Shown: piece by piece, positions 1 through 11,470 of the stretch | Layout of the letters: the number at the start of each line of letters is the position of its first letter | Position numbering within the stretch: position 1 is the stretch's first letter | Assembly (NCBI GenBank): GCA_034231615.1 | Contig: CM067316.1 | Location: 63,077,353-63,141,352, forward strand | DNA: 64,000 nt | Direction of reading: 5' to 3' | From: Meghimatium bilineatum | Taxonomy: Eukaryota > Mollusca > Gastropoda > Stylommatophora > Philomycidae | Position numbers and translations under genes: made by a program | Notes under the pieces: model-generated | The model's input: the letters and a program-made list of their open reading frames with translations, nothing else | Told to the model about the DNA's origin: nothing | Databases searched by the model: none

Positions 1-512
1 CGTTTCCTTAGTTAATTCTCAGATAAGATGCTTGTTTTCAAGGAATGCATTTATCCGTCTCAGGTTGCAGGTCGAAACCTCCACAGATCATGTCCTGCAA
101 TTAAAATACTAACAGCTGCCAGGTCCGTAGATATGAGTACCTGAAGGAGAGAGTTTTACCTTAAATTTGTTTTTAAAAGTTCATTCGTCCGTTTTCATGT
201 GAACATTTCCCTGTCTAACGAGAAATTTTAAGACCCAGGAAAAAATAAAATCCACTAAAATGGGTTTTTAAATGACATTTTGGTTAAATTCCTAGTGCTG
301 AAAGTCATGTTGATTCGCTGGGGGGGGGGGGGGGGGGTTTAACACCCCAACCCCTATCTACGGGCCTGACGGCAGTACATGCAATGTCTTACAAACGTGG
401 TGAATATTCACGGCAGCACATGCCACCTTCATGTCTTACACACATGGCATATACTAACGATAGTACATGCCTCCTTCAACGTGAATTTTTTTAAAAAAAC
501 TGCAACCAGAAG
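1..512. other. No gene seen; poly-G run
   Basis: I see no exon or known repeat here. A run of 18 G lies at 320-337. A short imperfect repeat around GTACATGC occurs at about 370-475. Confidence 0.5.
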
Positions 513-517
513 GTGAC

Positions 518-810
518 TGAAGGTATCGTCTCTCCCGCTGTTTAGAATTCAAGGTATCATGTCTCTCCCGCTGACTAGAATTAAAGGTACCATATCTCTC
601 CCGCTGACTAGAATTAAAGGTACCATATCTCTCCCGCTGACTAGAATTAAAGGTACCATATCTATATCCCGCTGACTAGAATTAAAGGTACCATATCTCT
701 CCCGCTGACTAGAATTAAAGGTACCATATCTCTCCCGCTGACTAGAATTAAAGGTACCATATCTCTCCCGCTGACTTGAATTGAGGTTATCATATCTCTC
801 CCGCTGACTA
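518..810. repeat. 33 bp minisatellite, about 9 copies
   Basis: The unit is about 33 bp, contains CTCTCCCGCTGACTAGAATT and ends in an AAAGGTACC-type segment. Because 33 is a multiple of three, an apparent ORF runs through it on the minus strand, but that is only the repeat read as protein. The array stops exactly where an RNase H remnant (NERADLLAD) begins. One stray unit lies at about 1150-1172. Confidence 0.9.
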
Positions 811-1160
811 TTCAAACGAGAGAGCCGACTTACTGGCAGACAATGAGGCGATAGACGGCTCAATGCTGAGAAGAGATAATGTAGACTTGATCAAGGCAGC
901 AATAAATTCATTTCAAGATGAAGATGATGTCAATGAGGCTGAGAACGTACACATACAGAGAATGTTAGAAATGGGAGTATCTAGAGATAAGGGTAGGAAA
1001 AGTACATTTCTTGGATAGTTCCGAATATCACGCAATCAACATCTGACCGGAACTCCGAGTCTACATACACTGGGATTGCTGCTGGACGGAGGGAGGAGCA
1101 CTTATGGGAATGCCCCACTTGCTGTGAAGCCAGTTTCTAATCAAGAATACCGCTGACTAG
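811..1160 (+). mobile_element. LINE remnant: RNase H C-terminal motif and 3' tail
   Basis: Reading + gives NERADLLADNEAIDGSMLRR, the end of an RNase H domain of the type carried by non-LTR retrotransposons, followed by a helical segment (DLIKAAINSFQDEDD). After a stop comes a degenerate Cys-containing tail (ECPTCCEASF-like) ending near the phrase TTTCTAATCAAGAAT. The same 3' end recurs at 16855, 17155, 45160, 48640 and 54830. It is decayed and 5'-truncated. I recognise the RNase H motif but not the exact clade. Confidence 0.6.
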
Positions 1161-1179
1161 AATTGAAGGTACCCTTAGA

Positions 1180-1800
1180 ATTGAAGCCCTACCTATATTT
1201 TACAATCCATTCTACGGAGATACCCCAATTCTGTTCCTGGTTCAGCTAGAATTTGTGGTTACTGAGTAGATAACCATACTACGGAAGGGTCCTCAAGTTC
1301 TAAGTACAGGAACGGCATTCAAGGTTGAGGGGTGCAACACTAATAAATCGTTTAATAAGATTGAGTCGTGCGTGATTGATGGATTACCCAGGCTTATGTC
1401 TGTTGTGAACATTTTCAAACGGGGTGACTTTCAGCTCGGAAATATGGTAGTATCGTATCCCTTGTTTGTGCTGTTGTCGCGCATTCACGGTTTACGCGTT
1501 GATTTGCACCGGTTGTTGTGCTATTTGGTGCAGTCCTGAATGTTTGTTGGTGTGTTATTTGAGAAGGGATTGTGATCTGAGCAGTTTAGCGTTTACCTTG
1601 CACTTCAAGAGACAGGCGGCATTGTTTGTTTGACTGTGTCATGTTTTGGTGCATTTCTCTGTCTTTCTGCCGAGGGTCCAGAATCTGTGATGTAGCATAG
1701 ACGTGAATTGATGCAATGTTTTTTCCCTATCTCTGCCCTATACTCTGTACGATTATATACATTTTTTGTTTGAAATCTTATTCTTCCGACATCTTCTTCT
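1180..1800. other. No gene or classified repeat seen
   Basis: This is ordinary AT-rich spacer with a T-rich stretch at the right end (1750-1810) just before a family A element. No splice-bounded open frame could be matched to a family. Confidence 0.4.
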
Positions 1801-1805
1801 TTTTC

Positions 1806-2055
1806 TTCATTCGTTCTTAAACTCCTGCAGATTAGCAGGATGTAATCCGGAAAACGGAATACGTTGTATCATGGTTTACAGCTTGACGGAAATATCTCGC
1901 CTTTCGACCTGACACATCCAACTTCAGCAAAGTTTTTTTTTGTTATTGTGATCCTATATGTGATTCGACTGCCATCTCTACCCAATAATCTTATTGTTCT
2001 CCTCTTACATCACGCATGGAAGGTAAACAGTGTTGCTTTTTGTTTCCAGTTATGG
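1806..2055 (+). mobile_element. Interspersed repeat family A, copy 1
   Basis: Family A is a SINE-sized repeat. Its + strand starts near TTCGTTCTCAAACTCCTGCA, continues through GATGTAGTCCGGAGAACGGA, CTGACACATCCGACTTCAGC and CATGCATGGAAGGTAAACAG, and ends near TTGCTATTCTTTG. This copy retains all blocks with substitutions. I see no protein and no clear tRNA boxes, so its origin is unassigned. Other copies lie at 11175, 24295, 28305, 38765 and 51718, plus shorter pieces. Confidence 0.75.
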
Positions 2056-2133
2056 TTCTTGTGTTTAAGTTATCATTCCTTCAATTTTTTTATGTGCTTT
2101 TCTACCACAGTACACCTTCGATGTTATATAGTA

Positions 2134-2277
2134 TGTCTGTTATAAAATGTCTGCAGTTAAGTAGATGTGCACAAAAGTCTTCAACCATTAAATGTCTGCA
2201 GTTAAGTAAATGTGCCCAAAAGTCTTCAACCATTAAACGTCTGCAGTTAAGTAGATGTGCACAAAAGTCTTGTGGTT
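2134..2277. repeat. 45 bp tandem repeat, 3 copies
   Basis: There are three units around GTCTGCAGTTAAGTAGATGT and AAAAGTCTTCAACCA. The last is truncated. Confidence 0.85.
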
Positions 2278-2289
2278 GAAACGTTAAAT

Positions 2290-2460
2290 TACGTATTCCC
2301 TTTCTATTTTTAAAACTGAATTTTTTTTAAACCATGTTTTTGGGTTTAAATCTGAATTTTTAAAACCATGTTTAATAGGGTTTAAAACTGAATTTTAACC
2401 ATGTTTTTAGGGTTTAAAACTGAATTTTAACCATGTTTTTAGGGTTTAAAAATTATATTT
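2290..2460. repeat. 33 bp tandem repeat, 4-5 copies
   Basis: The unit contains GGGTTTAAAACTGAATTTTA and ACCATGTTTTTA. Early units are degenerate and the last two are near identical. A short AATTAGAGGTCAC repeat (3 copies) follows at 2568-2620. Confidence 0.8.
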
Positions 2461-2734
2461 GTCATTTTCCATATTGTTTTTTTTATTGTTCTTGTTGTCC
2501 TGTAAGTCAATTCAGTAAGTTAAATTTTAATTATTATTTTATGCGATTTAATATGGTATTTAAAAAAATTAGAGGTCACAGTTTTAATTAGAGGTCACGG
2601 AGTTAATTAGAGGTCACAGTGTAGACATGCGATGTTTTGCTACAACAACGCTGAGACAGGATCAGCAATCAGACACTCAATGTGCTCGTAGTAAGCTCGT
2701 AGGAGAGTTTTTCGCAGGCGTCTACCATCGTTAA

Positions 2735-2895
2735 AACATCGATCTAAACGTCGAACTAAACATCGAACTAAACATCGAACTAAACATCCAACTAAACATT
2801 CAACTAAACATTCAACTAAACATTCAACTAAACATCCAACTAAACATCCAACTAAACATCCAATTAAACATCCAACTAAACATCGAACTAATCGA
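2735..2895. repeat. 12 bp microsatellite-like array, about 13 copies
   Basis: The unit is CATCCAACTAAA with CATCGAACTAAA and CATTCAACTAAA variants. The minus strand reads as a Cys/Leu/Val-rich pseudo-protein, which is a by-product of the 12 bp period. Confidence 0.9.
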
Positions 2896-2904
2896 AATGA
2901 CATG

Positions 2905-3345
2905 TTTGAGCAGAATCTTAGGAATATCTTTAAGAGACTGAATAAAGAACAATGACATTAGGAAACAAGTTGGTACAGTACTGATTTAATAATACATTAG
3001 GAAACAAGTTGTTACAGTACTGATTTAATAATACATTAGGAAACAAGTTGGTACAGTACTGATTTAATAATACATTAGGAAACAAGTTGTTACAGTACTG
3101 ATTTAATAATACATTAGGAAACAAGTTGTTACAGTACTGATTTAATAATACATTAGGAAACAAGTTGTTACAGTACTGATTTAATAATACATTAAGAGAC
3201 AGCAGATCAAATGGTTTTCACGCGTCAGCAGACTACCAGCAGGTAGTGTTCCCCAACAAGTGATGCAACACGGATACAACGACCATAGACCTAGGGGTAG
3301 ACCACGAAAGCGTTGGACCACCGTAATAAGGGAGGCAACAAGTAC
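2905..3345 (+). mobile_element. LINE delta tail with internal 39 bp expansion
   Basis: Reading + from 2907 gives LSRILGISLRD, then DIRKQVGTVLI, and after the array YIKRQQIKWF, HGYNDHRPRGRPRKRWTTV. This is the C-terminal tail of a reverse-transcriptase ORF also seen at 19893 and 49300. Between them, 2945-3185 holds six copies of a 39 bp unit (13 codons) that is itself the DIRKQVGTVLI coding segment plus two stop codons. The array is therefore an internal duplication of the LINE. Confidence 0.75.
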
Positions 3346-3620
3346 CTATATATATATATATTGCATGCGAATGCCATTTCCAGCGAACTTTTCTAGGCCT
3401 GACACCGCAAGGCAATTAGAGATCAACGTATACATAGATGGATGGATGGATGAATGGATGGATGGACGGACGGACGGACGGACGGACGGACGGACGGACT
3501 GATAGGACAGGACAGGACAGGACAGGACAGGACAGACAGACAGACAGAAGGACAGGACAGACAGACAGGACAAACAGACAGGAGAGGACAAATAGACAGA
3601 TAGGATATGACAAACAGACA
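3346..3620. repeat. Compound microsatellite (TA, GATG, GACG, GACAG)
   Basis: A short TA run at 3346-3362 is followed from 3432 by GATG, then GACG, then GGACA/GACAGACA tracts. The + strand is purine-rich throughout. Confidence 0.9.
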
Positions 3621-3659
3621 GTTGTACTGGTCCCAACAATCACATATCGTGTGTTTGAA

Positions 3660-4020
3660 CCACTCGAACGTTGAAATGAATCTGTTGAGTTACAAATCTA
3701 TCAAACTGAATCGTGCTTAGCCATCAAACGGTTATCGTTGAAGAATGTACAGGAAATAACGGAACAAATGATTTCAAATTCCAGATTCTTGAATATGTTT
3801 CGATGAAGAATTTTTACAATGTCTGAATTGATTTTATGTCGAGATGTAACAATTCTCGTGAAAATAGATTCCCATTATCGATTTCTCTTAATCCGTGATC
3901 AAGTCAAGAGATGATTGACATTTGTCGATATAATGATTTGTAATTTTTTTTTTACTTTGTGTTTGAAATCTTCAGAAGAATATTGTTCAGATTTGTAATT
4001 ATTATATGAGAGAAGTGTGA
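3660..4020. other. No gene seen
   Basis: AT-rich spacer without a recognisable exon or repeat. Confidence 0.4.
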
Positions 4021-4026
4021 GATAAT

Positions 4027-4175
4027 GGGATGATTTAATTAGAAGTGATGAAGGAATGTGTGAGATAATGTGTGAGATAATGTGTGAGATAATGTGTGAG
4101 ATAATGTGTGAGATAATGTGTGAGATAATGTGTGAGATAATGGGATGATGAAATTAGAAGTGATGAAGGATTGTG
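4027..4175. repeat. 12 bp array (TGTGTGAGATAA) between direct repeats
   Basis: About seven TGTGTGAGATAA units lie between two copies of a longer segment (4027-4056 and 4142-4172) that share TTAGAAGTGATGAAGGA. Confidence 0.85.
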
Positions 4176-4254
4176 TGATGCTGAGGAAACAGTAGGAAAT
4201 AGTGACACAGACGTCATGCTGAAATCGGATGTGCTAGACTGTAACCTGTCCATT

Positions 4255-4925
4255 TCGTGATGTTACTCTTCCACTTGTATCTCTACTTACTTCTTTCTCT
4301 CCTGCCCTCGACTTACCCGCAAGTAAAGGTCCAACAAGGTGTCATGTCTTATAATGTGTCCAAAATATTGTATTTGCTTGATTTTTATTTCCTTTAATAA
4401 TTATTTCTTCATATTACATGTTGTTACGACATCTTTGTTCCTTTTATCCTCTTTCCATAATGATATCCCTATTCTTCTATATATCTACATCTCAAAGGCA
4501 TCAATTCTGTCTTCCAATTGTTTGTTTGTTCTCCATGCTTCTGAGCCATACATTCATATTGAATAGATATAGCATTTTGTAATTCTCATGTTTAGTTTGT
4601 AATTTGTTTAGATGTTAATATTTTCCTCATGTCATTGAAGGTACTTTTAGCCATTCCTATTATCATTTTAACTTCTGTTTCACATCTGCCATCATTTGTG
4701 ACTATGTGTCCAAGATATTGATAATGTTTTACTTGTTGTAGCTTCCACGTATTTTTATGTTTAGCACATGTTCTGTGTCTTTACTGATTATCGTGGTTTT
4801 TGTTTTTGGATATTTATATCCAGCCCATATTCATTACTTGATTTATTGACTTGATCTATTAGTCTTTGTAGTTCATGTTCACTTTCTGCCAAAAGAACAG
4901 TGTCATCTGCATATCTCAGGTTGTC
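4255..4925 (-). mobile_element. LINE alpha reverse-transcriptase remnant
   Basis: The reverse complement matches, block for block, the better preserved copy at 33705-34790, including the segments equivalent to YQYLGHIVTNDGRCET and NKQLEDKIDAFE. It carries many stops and frameshifts and ends at about 4925, where a family C element begins. Confidence 0.7.
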
Positions 4926-4934
4926 TTATTATTT

Positions 4935-6070
4935 TCCGCTCCTTCATAACCACAGGAGAACTCATGCGATTTCCCCCGGGAACATCAAGTACATTGTTCC
5001 GCTGGTATGCGCATTATATAATGTTATGCGCCAGCATATTCGATTTCGTCATGCTTTGACTTTCAGGTGGGCTACCTTAGCCGGTAGTTAATGAGTTTGC
5101 CTCTCTTTTGGAGAGGCGTGCCTCTTTCAACCAGCGGACAAAGTCCAATTAGGTTATATCAGGACACACTACCATAAAATATTAGAGGTAACAAAGACCT
5201 CAAAATTGCTGCTACCTTAGCCTGTGACAGCTTTCCTGTTTGTCGCTTGGCGGCGAATATGTAATGACTCTACGCCGATATGGTTTATCATACGCGTCTT
5301 TCTCACACGAGGTGTTCCGCAGCCAATGCCCATCGCGTACTGAACCTTTTCCCATCAATTTTCCACCGAGCCTCGGCTCGTTCGCCTTCTGAGCCGAGGT
5401 GTCATTCACCGAACCCCTCGTCCAAGTCTGAGTCTCCACACATATTTAGGAGCACGAGGACTAGAAGCTTGTTCTCGAGCTGAACAAAAACTTGTCTCAC
5501 TTGTGCCTGTGTCCATCGGGTACTGAACCTTTTCTCTCCGCGAGCATGATTCTGGTATAGGAAAGGCTCTGCAGTAGAGTTGGGTTCGTGCTCGTTTGCC
5601 TTCTTAGCCGTGCGTCTACAACTTAATCTCTATCCATGCTTTCGAGCACCCGATACTAGAAGTTTGTTTTCGAGCTGAACAATACTTTAGTTCCGATTTT
5701 AATACATTTTTTTCCGTTCTACTTGCACTTGTGCTGTCATGTGGCGCTATGCTTTTCTCATTGTACTCATGTTATTCTTACGGGATCAGAGACTTGAACA
5801 CGACTCTAGATATGGGACATAGTCATTGTCAGCCTCTCCAATGTTTCTGCCTTTCGACTGCCCGTTCCGGAATTCTATGCGTCATTGCGAGTGTCAACAT
5901 TGACGCTGTATGCAGTTAATTATAATTTCTTCTACAGCCTCCACATTCACGGACACGATCCCCAAAAGTGTGGGCCAGAAGCATCACGAGCATATGTGCT
6001 TCTGTTTCTATGGAACACTACGAAGGGGTACTTTTGAGATCTTGGTTATCTGCTAACCTTTAGTCGGCCG
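4935..6070 (+). mobile_element. Interspersed element family C, copy 1 (diverged)
   Basis: It shares ordered blocks with the C copies at 9085 and 31585: the GGCTACCTTAGCC region, repeated blocks around TACTGAACCTTTTCTC, a GACACGATCCCCAAA block and the right end GATCTTGGTTATCTGCTAAC. The central repeated blocks are fewer here. No convincing ORF. Confidence 0.65.
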
Positions 6071-6129
6071 AAAGCAATACGGTACCCTTAGCATTCCGCT
6101 AACGTTAATGACATGGTGGCTTTAATAAT

Positions 6130-8712
6130 TGCTTGATAGCGTGAACAGTAGCGTTATAGCATTAATAATAACATTATAGCGTGAATAAAAACATAACGTT
6201 AATAATAACATACTGGCGTGAATAATAACATAACGTTAATAATAACATGATAGCGTGAATAATAACATAACGTTAATAATAACATGATAGCGTGAATAAT
6301 AACATAACGTTAATAATAACATACTGGCGTGAATAATAACATAACGTTAATAATAACATACTGGCGTGAATAATAACATAACGTTAATGATAACGTGAAT
6401 AATAACATAACGTTAATAATAACATGATAACGTGAATAATAACATAAAGTTAATAATAACATGATAGCGTGATTAATAACATAACGTTAATAATAACATG
6501 ATAGCGTGAATAATAAGATAACGCTAATAATAACGTGATAGCGTGAATAATAACATAACGTTAATAATAACATACTGGCGTGAATAATAACATAACGTTA
6601 ATAATAACATACTGGCGTGAATAATAACATAACGTTAATGATAACGTGAATAATAACATAACGTTAATAATAACATGATAACGTGAATAATAACATAAAG
6701 TTAATAATAACATGATAGCGTGATTAATAACATAACGTTAATAATAACATGATAGCGTGAATAATAAGATAACGCTAATAATAACGTGATAGCGTGAATA
6801 ATAACATAACGCTAATAATAACATACTGGCGTGAATAATAACATAACGTTAATAATAACATGATAGCGTGATTAATAACATAACGTTAATAATAACATAC
6901 TGGCGTGAAAAATAACATAACGCTAATAATAACATGATATCGTGAATAATAACATAACGTTAATAACTACATGATAGCGTGAATAATAACATAACGTTAA
7001 TAATAACATGATAGCGTGAATAATAACATAACGTTAATAATAACATGATAGCGTGAATAATAACATAACGTTAATAATAACACACTGACGTGAATAATAA
7101 CATAACGTTAATAAAAACATGATAGCGTGAATAATAACATAACGTTAATAATAACATTATAGCATGAATAAAAACATAACGTTAATAATAACATACTTAC
7201 GTGAATAATAACATAACGTTAATAATAACGTGATAGCGTGAATAATAACATAGCGTTAATAATAACATACTTACGTGAATAATAACTTAACGTTAATAAT
7301 AACATGATAGCGTGAATAATAACATAATGTTTATAATAACATGATAGCGTGAATAATAACATAACGTTAATAATAACATACTGGCGTGAATAATAACATA
7401 ACGTTAATAATAACATACTGGCGTGAATAATAACATAACGTTAATTATAACGTGAATAATAACATAACGTTAATAATAACATGATAACGTGAATAATAAC
7501 ATAACGTTAATAATAACATGATAGCGTGATTAATAACATAACGGTAATAATAACATACTGACGTGAATAATAACATGACGTTAATACTAACATGATAGCG
7601 TGAATAATAACATACGTTAATAATAACATGATAACGTGAATAATAACATAACGTTAATAATAACATGATAGCGTGAATAATAAGATAACGCTAATAATAA
7701 CGTGATAGCATGAATAAAAACATAACGTTAATAATAACATACTGGCGTGAATAATAACATAACGTTAATAATAACATGATAGCGTGAATAATAACATAAC
7801 GTTAATAATAACATACTGGCGTGAAAAATAACATAACGCTAATAATAACATGATAGCGTGAATAATAACATAACGTTAATAATAACATGATAGCGTGAAT
7901 AATAACATAACGTTAATAATAACATACTGGCGTGAATAATAACATAACGTTAATAATAACATACTGACGTGAATAATAACATAACGTTAATGATAACGTG
8001 AATAATAACATAACGTTAATAATAACATGATAACGTGAATAATAACATAACGTTAATAATAACATGATAGCGTGATTAATAACATAACGTTAATAATAAC
8101 ATACTGACGTGAATAATAAAATAACGTTAATACTAACATGATAGCGTGAATAATAACATACGTTAATAATAACATGATAACGTGAATAATAACATAACGC
8201 TAATAATAACGTGATAGCGTGAATAATAACATAACGCTAATAATAACATACTGGCGTGAATAATAACATAACGTTAATAATAACATGATAGCGTGAATAA
8301 TAACATAACGTTAATAATAACATACTGGCGTGAAAAATAACATAATGCTAATAATAACATGATAGCGTGAATAATAACATAACGTTAATAATAACATACT
8401 GGCGTGAATAATAACATAACGTTAATAATAACATGATAGCGTGAATAATAACATAACGTTAATAATAACATGATAGCGTGAATAATAACATAACGTTAAT
8501 AATAACACACTGACGTGAATAATAACATAACGTTAATAATAACATGATAGCGTGAATAATAACATAACGTTAATAATAACATGATAGCGTGAATAATAAC
8601 ATAACGTTAATAATAACATACTTACGTGAATAATAACATAACGTTAATAAAAACGTGATAGCGTGAATAATAACAGAACGTTAATAATAACGTGATAGCG
8701 TGAATAATAAGA
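6130..8712. repeat. 2.6 kb satellite, ~37 bp unit with higher-order structure
   Basis: About 70 units built on AATAATAACATAACGTTAAT followed by AATAACATGATAGCGTG. Variants are CATACTGGCGTG and a shortened GATAACGTG unit. Blocks of several units recur as a set: the ATAAAGTTAAT variant at 6445 recurs with its neighbours at about 6695, a spacing near 250 bp, and a second set recurs between about 7560 and 8105. Nearly every unit keeps two CpG sites (ACGTT and GCG). Predicted small ORFs are frame artefacts. Confidence 0.95.
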
Positions 8713-8741
8713 CACTAGTGTTAATAACATCGCTACTATTG

Positions 8742-9025
8742 GTAAAGGTAGGTTCCATGGCAACAACCTGCCGTCGGGGATGAAGATAACTCTTCATGTA
8801 CTAAGCCGCAGCAACTATTAGGTGGGATGGGCAGTTCCCTTCCTTGCTGCCTTTACCTCCCCTAACTCATGCGTCATATACTAATTTACAGCTAAGTCGA
8901 CTAGAGGAGGCAAGCAAGAAACCACAACGCGGATTTTTTGTTTGTCCGGACGGGGTTTCGAACCTGTCACACTGTAACCCATGATAGCAAGCAAGCTGAC
9001 TATCAATTAGGCTACGGAGTTCCTC
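8742..9025 (-). mobile_element. tRNA-derived SINE
   Basis: On the minus strand the element starts GGAACTCCGTAGCC, then TAGCCTAATTGATAG (A-box like, about 9000-9014) and GGTTCGAAACC (B-box like, 8954-8964), the internal pol III promoter layout of a tRNA. An unrelated body to about 8742 follows, containing the complement of CCGCAGCAACTATTAG. A diverged copy lies at 40030-40270. The absence of a clean cloverleaf and the attached body argue for a SINE rather than a tRNA gene. Confidence 0.7.
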
Positions 9026-9084
9026 AGTAGTTTCATTAGATTACTAGTGATAGATAACGCCTTTGAGATGAAATAAAACAGAAA

Positions 9085-10435
9085 GATACTTAAAATATCG
9101 GGGTGCAAAGGGAACGCATTACTCTAGGCGGACCCAGGGTTAGCAGATAACCAAGATCCCAAATGTACCTCCACGCGGTGCACCCTGGAAACAGAAATAC
9201 AGCAGCTCGAGCTGATTCTGGCCAAATCATTTGGGGATCGTGTCCGAGAATGTGGAGGTAGCAGATGGAAAGAGATTTGACTGCACAAGAGACAGACAAT
9301 ATCTCCGACACCACCAGCATCACCACATATAGCGACACTGTCGACATACAGTGAAGCTAGTCAGTCCAGTCCGAACATTGGAGGGGCGGCCAATGTAAAA
9401 TGCACATAAAGGTAGATGCATGGCGAGAGACAAATATAATTCATACCGAGTAAAATGAAACAATGAAAGGGCAGAACAGCGCTAGAGGGCAGCGCGAACT
9501 GCAAATAGAAAGTGAAAAGTCTCTCGGAAAGGGGAACTACAAGCTCCGTCAGCTCGAGGCGAGCTTCTAGTTACCTGTGTCCCTTACAGGCAGAGACCCA
9601 GACCCATTCATTGGCGTTTGGTAAAGCAAGAAGACATAATCCAACTCTAATGTCGAGCCTTCCTAAACCGGAAATATGTTTGCGAAGAGAAAAGGTTCTG
9701 TTCCCATGGGCTTAGGCAAGAAAGGGACAACGATGGTAGTCCTGGTCCAACTCTACTGTCAAGGTTTTCTATACCGGAAGTACACTTGCAGAGAGAAAGG
9801 GTTCCGTACCCGATGGGCTCAGGCACAAAAGGGACAACGATTTAGCCTTAGCTCAACTCTACTGTCAGGTTTTCCTACACCGGAAATACACTTGAAGAGA
9901 GAAAGGGTTCAGTACCTGATGGGCTCAGGCGCTATTGGGACAAGGACGCTCAGCTCGAGAACGCCTTGCTCTCAAACGCGTGGTGTGAGACTCGAACTTG
10001 GACAAGGGGTACACGATGTCGGTGAATGACACCTCGGCTAAGAGGGCGAAAGAGCCAGGGTCCAACTCCTCTGTTGAGTTCTTCCCCTTAAGGAACCACG
10101 CTCACGGATGAGAAACGGTTCAGTACCAAATGGGCACAGGCACAGCACGCCCAATTACACGAGGCAAGTTCACAGACAGTGGAACACCTCGTGCGAGTCA
10201 GACGAGAGCAAAATCGTCTGGGCGAAGAGTCGCCACTACGCTTGCCTGGAGACAGATATATAGGCTGTCACAGGCTAAGGGTAGCCCACCCGAATTGTCA
10301 AGGCATGCCGAAATCGGATGTGCTAGGCCTACAAAGCGCATATCGGTGGCACAACGTAATCACGCTCATGGGGAAATCGCACGGATATCCGTGATGGTTA
10401 CAATGGAGCGAACGCAAAACAAAGAAACCTAACTT
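9085..10435 (-). mobile_element. Interspersed element family C, copy 2 (near full length, inverted)
   Basis: This is the reverse complement of the copy at 31585-32940 with high similarity along its length. It contains a central set of three to four roughly 110 bp subrepeats (9640-9990) around GGGACAACGAT, TACACTTG and GAGAGAAAGGGTTC. Small ORFs in it are not conserved between copies, so I regard it as non-coding. Class unknown; no long terminal repeats or terminal inverted repeats were obvious. Confidence 0.75.
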
Positions 10436-10750
10436 AGAATATCATGGAAGGAAAAAAAGAGAAACTCAGATATTATAAACACATTGAAGATTCCAGAGTG
10501 TTGGTTACTAAACACAATAACCAAAAAAAAAACTACGCCTGTTTGGTCATATAAAGAGACACAACTGTTTAGACAAACAATGGAGGGAGAGTACCCGGGT
10601 AGGGGAGAAAGGGCAGGCCAAGAAGACGATGGACTGAAGACATTAAAGATAACATGAATACATCGTTGAAAAATGCAAGTCGCATCGCCCAAGACAGAAG
10701 GGGGCTCGGAGTGTTCATTGGGAAGACAACGTTCTGGAGAGAATACGTCA
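10436..10750 (+). mobile_element. LINE reverse-transcriptase tail remnant
   Basis: Discontinuous + strand peptide resembles FEMKCYRKILRISWKEKKRN, then a segment ending EDDGLKTLK and RIAQDRRGLGVF. The same tail, more decayed, is at 47490-47800. Family C lies immediately upstream. Confidence 0.5.
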
Positions 10751-10775
10751 CATGGTGGATGTAATAATAATAATT

Positions 10776-10926
10776 GTCTTCAGCATTCATTCTCAAACTT
10801 CCGCTGGATCTCTCTTGTAGCAGGACCATGGTCCTATCAGATTTCTAACAGGATGTAGTCCAGAGAATAAAAGTACATTGTTTCGCCATTTTATTTGCGC
10901 CATGGCCTGGCAGATCCGTCTTCAGC
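10776..10926 (+). mobile_element. Interspersed repeat family B, copy 1
   Basis: Family B runs from TTCATTCTCAAAC through GGATCTCTCTTGTAGCAGGA, a GGACCATGGTCC palindrome-like core and GATGTAGTCCAGAGAATGGA to TTTATTTGCGCCAATGGCC and ACATCCGTCTTCGGCGG. This copy is complete. Others are at 19405(-), 21778(-), 38443(+), 41041(-), 43905(-), 47010(+) and 61267(+). Confidence 0.75.
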
Positions 10927-11004
10927 AGGTTAATTAATCATCATAACAGTAGTATGATAGCGTTAATGATGATACTAATAATAATAATAAGAACACGATA
11001 GCGT

Positions 11005-11120
11005 TAATGATAATATTTTGTTGTTAATAGTAACATGACATCGTTAATAGTAACATGACATCGTTAATAGTAACATGAAATCGTTAATAGTAACATGACA
11101 TCGTTAATAGTAACATTAAT
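11005..11120. repeat. 20 bp tandem repeat, 5 copies
   Basis: The unit is GTTAATAGTAACATGACATC, nearly perfect. Confidence 0.9.
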
Positions 11121-11174
11121 ATTGTTAACAATATTAACAAGACTAGCTTATATATGAAAGTAATTTGTATCTTC

Positions 11175-11470
11175 TATTCTTCTGCGTTCGTTCTCAAACT
11201 CCTGCAGATTAGCAGAATGTAGTTCGGAAAACGGAATACGTTCAGTCGTAGTTTACAGTGTGGATTCGATATCTGCGCCTTTCAGCCAGACATATCCGAC
11301 TTCAGGATGACTTCTGATCACTCGACCCTATACGGGGTCACTTGACCCTATACGGGATCACTTGACCCTATACGGAATAGGACAGCCAGTCACAAAACGT
11401 TCGTAGTCGCCTCACGGCATGCATGGAAGGTAAACAGTGTTGCTATTCTTTGTTCCCCTTTCGGTTTACG
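11175..11470 (+). mobile_element. Interspersed repeat family A, copy 2, with internal 20 bp expansion
   Basis: Full-length family A. Its internal block ACTTGACCCTATACGGGATC is tandemly triplicated at about 11315-11385, where other copies have one. Confidence 0.75.

Noticed and set aside
518..863. 104-codon minus ORF with Ser/Arg-rich repeats
   Set aside because: It is a translation of the 33 bp minisatellite, whose period is a multiple of three.
7219..7666. Minus ORFs rich in Leu/Tyr within the satellite
   Set aside because: Read-through of the 37 bp satellite; frames break as the unit variants change.
2734..8712. Possible CRISPR arrays
   Set aside because: The arrays are head-to-tail without unique spacers, and the DNA is clearly eukaryotic.
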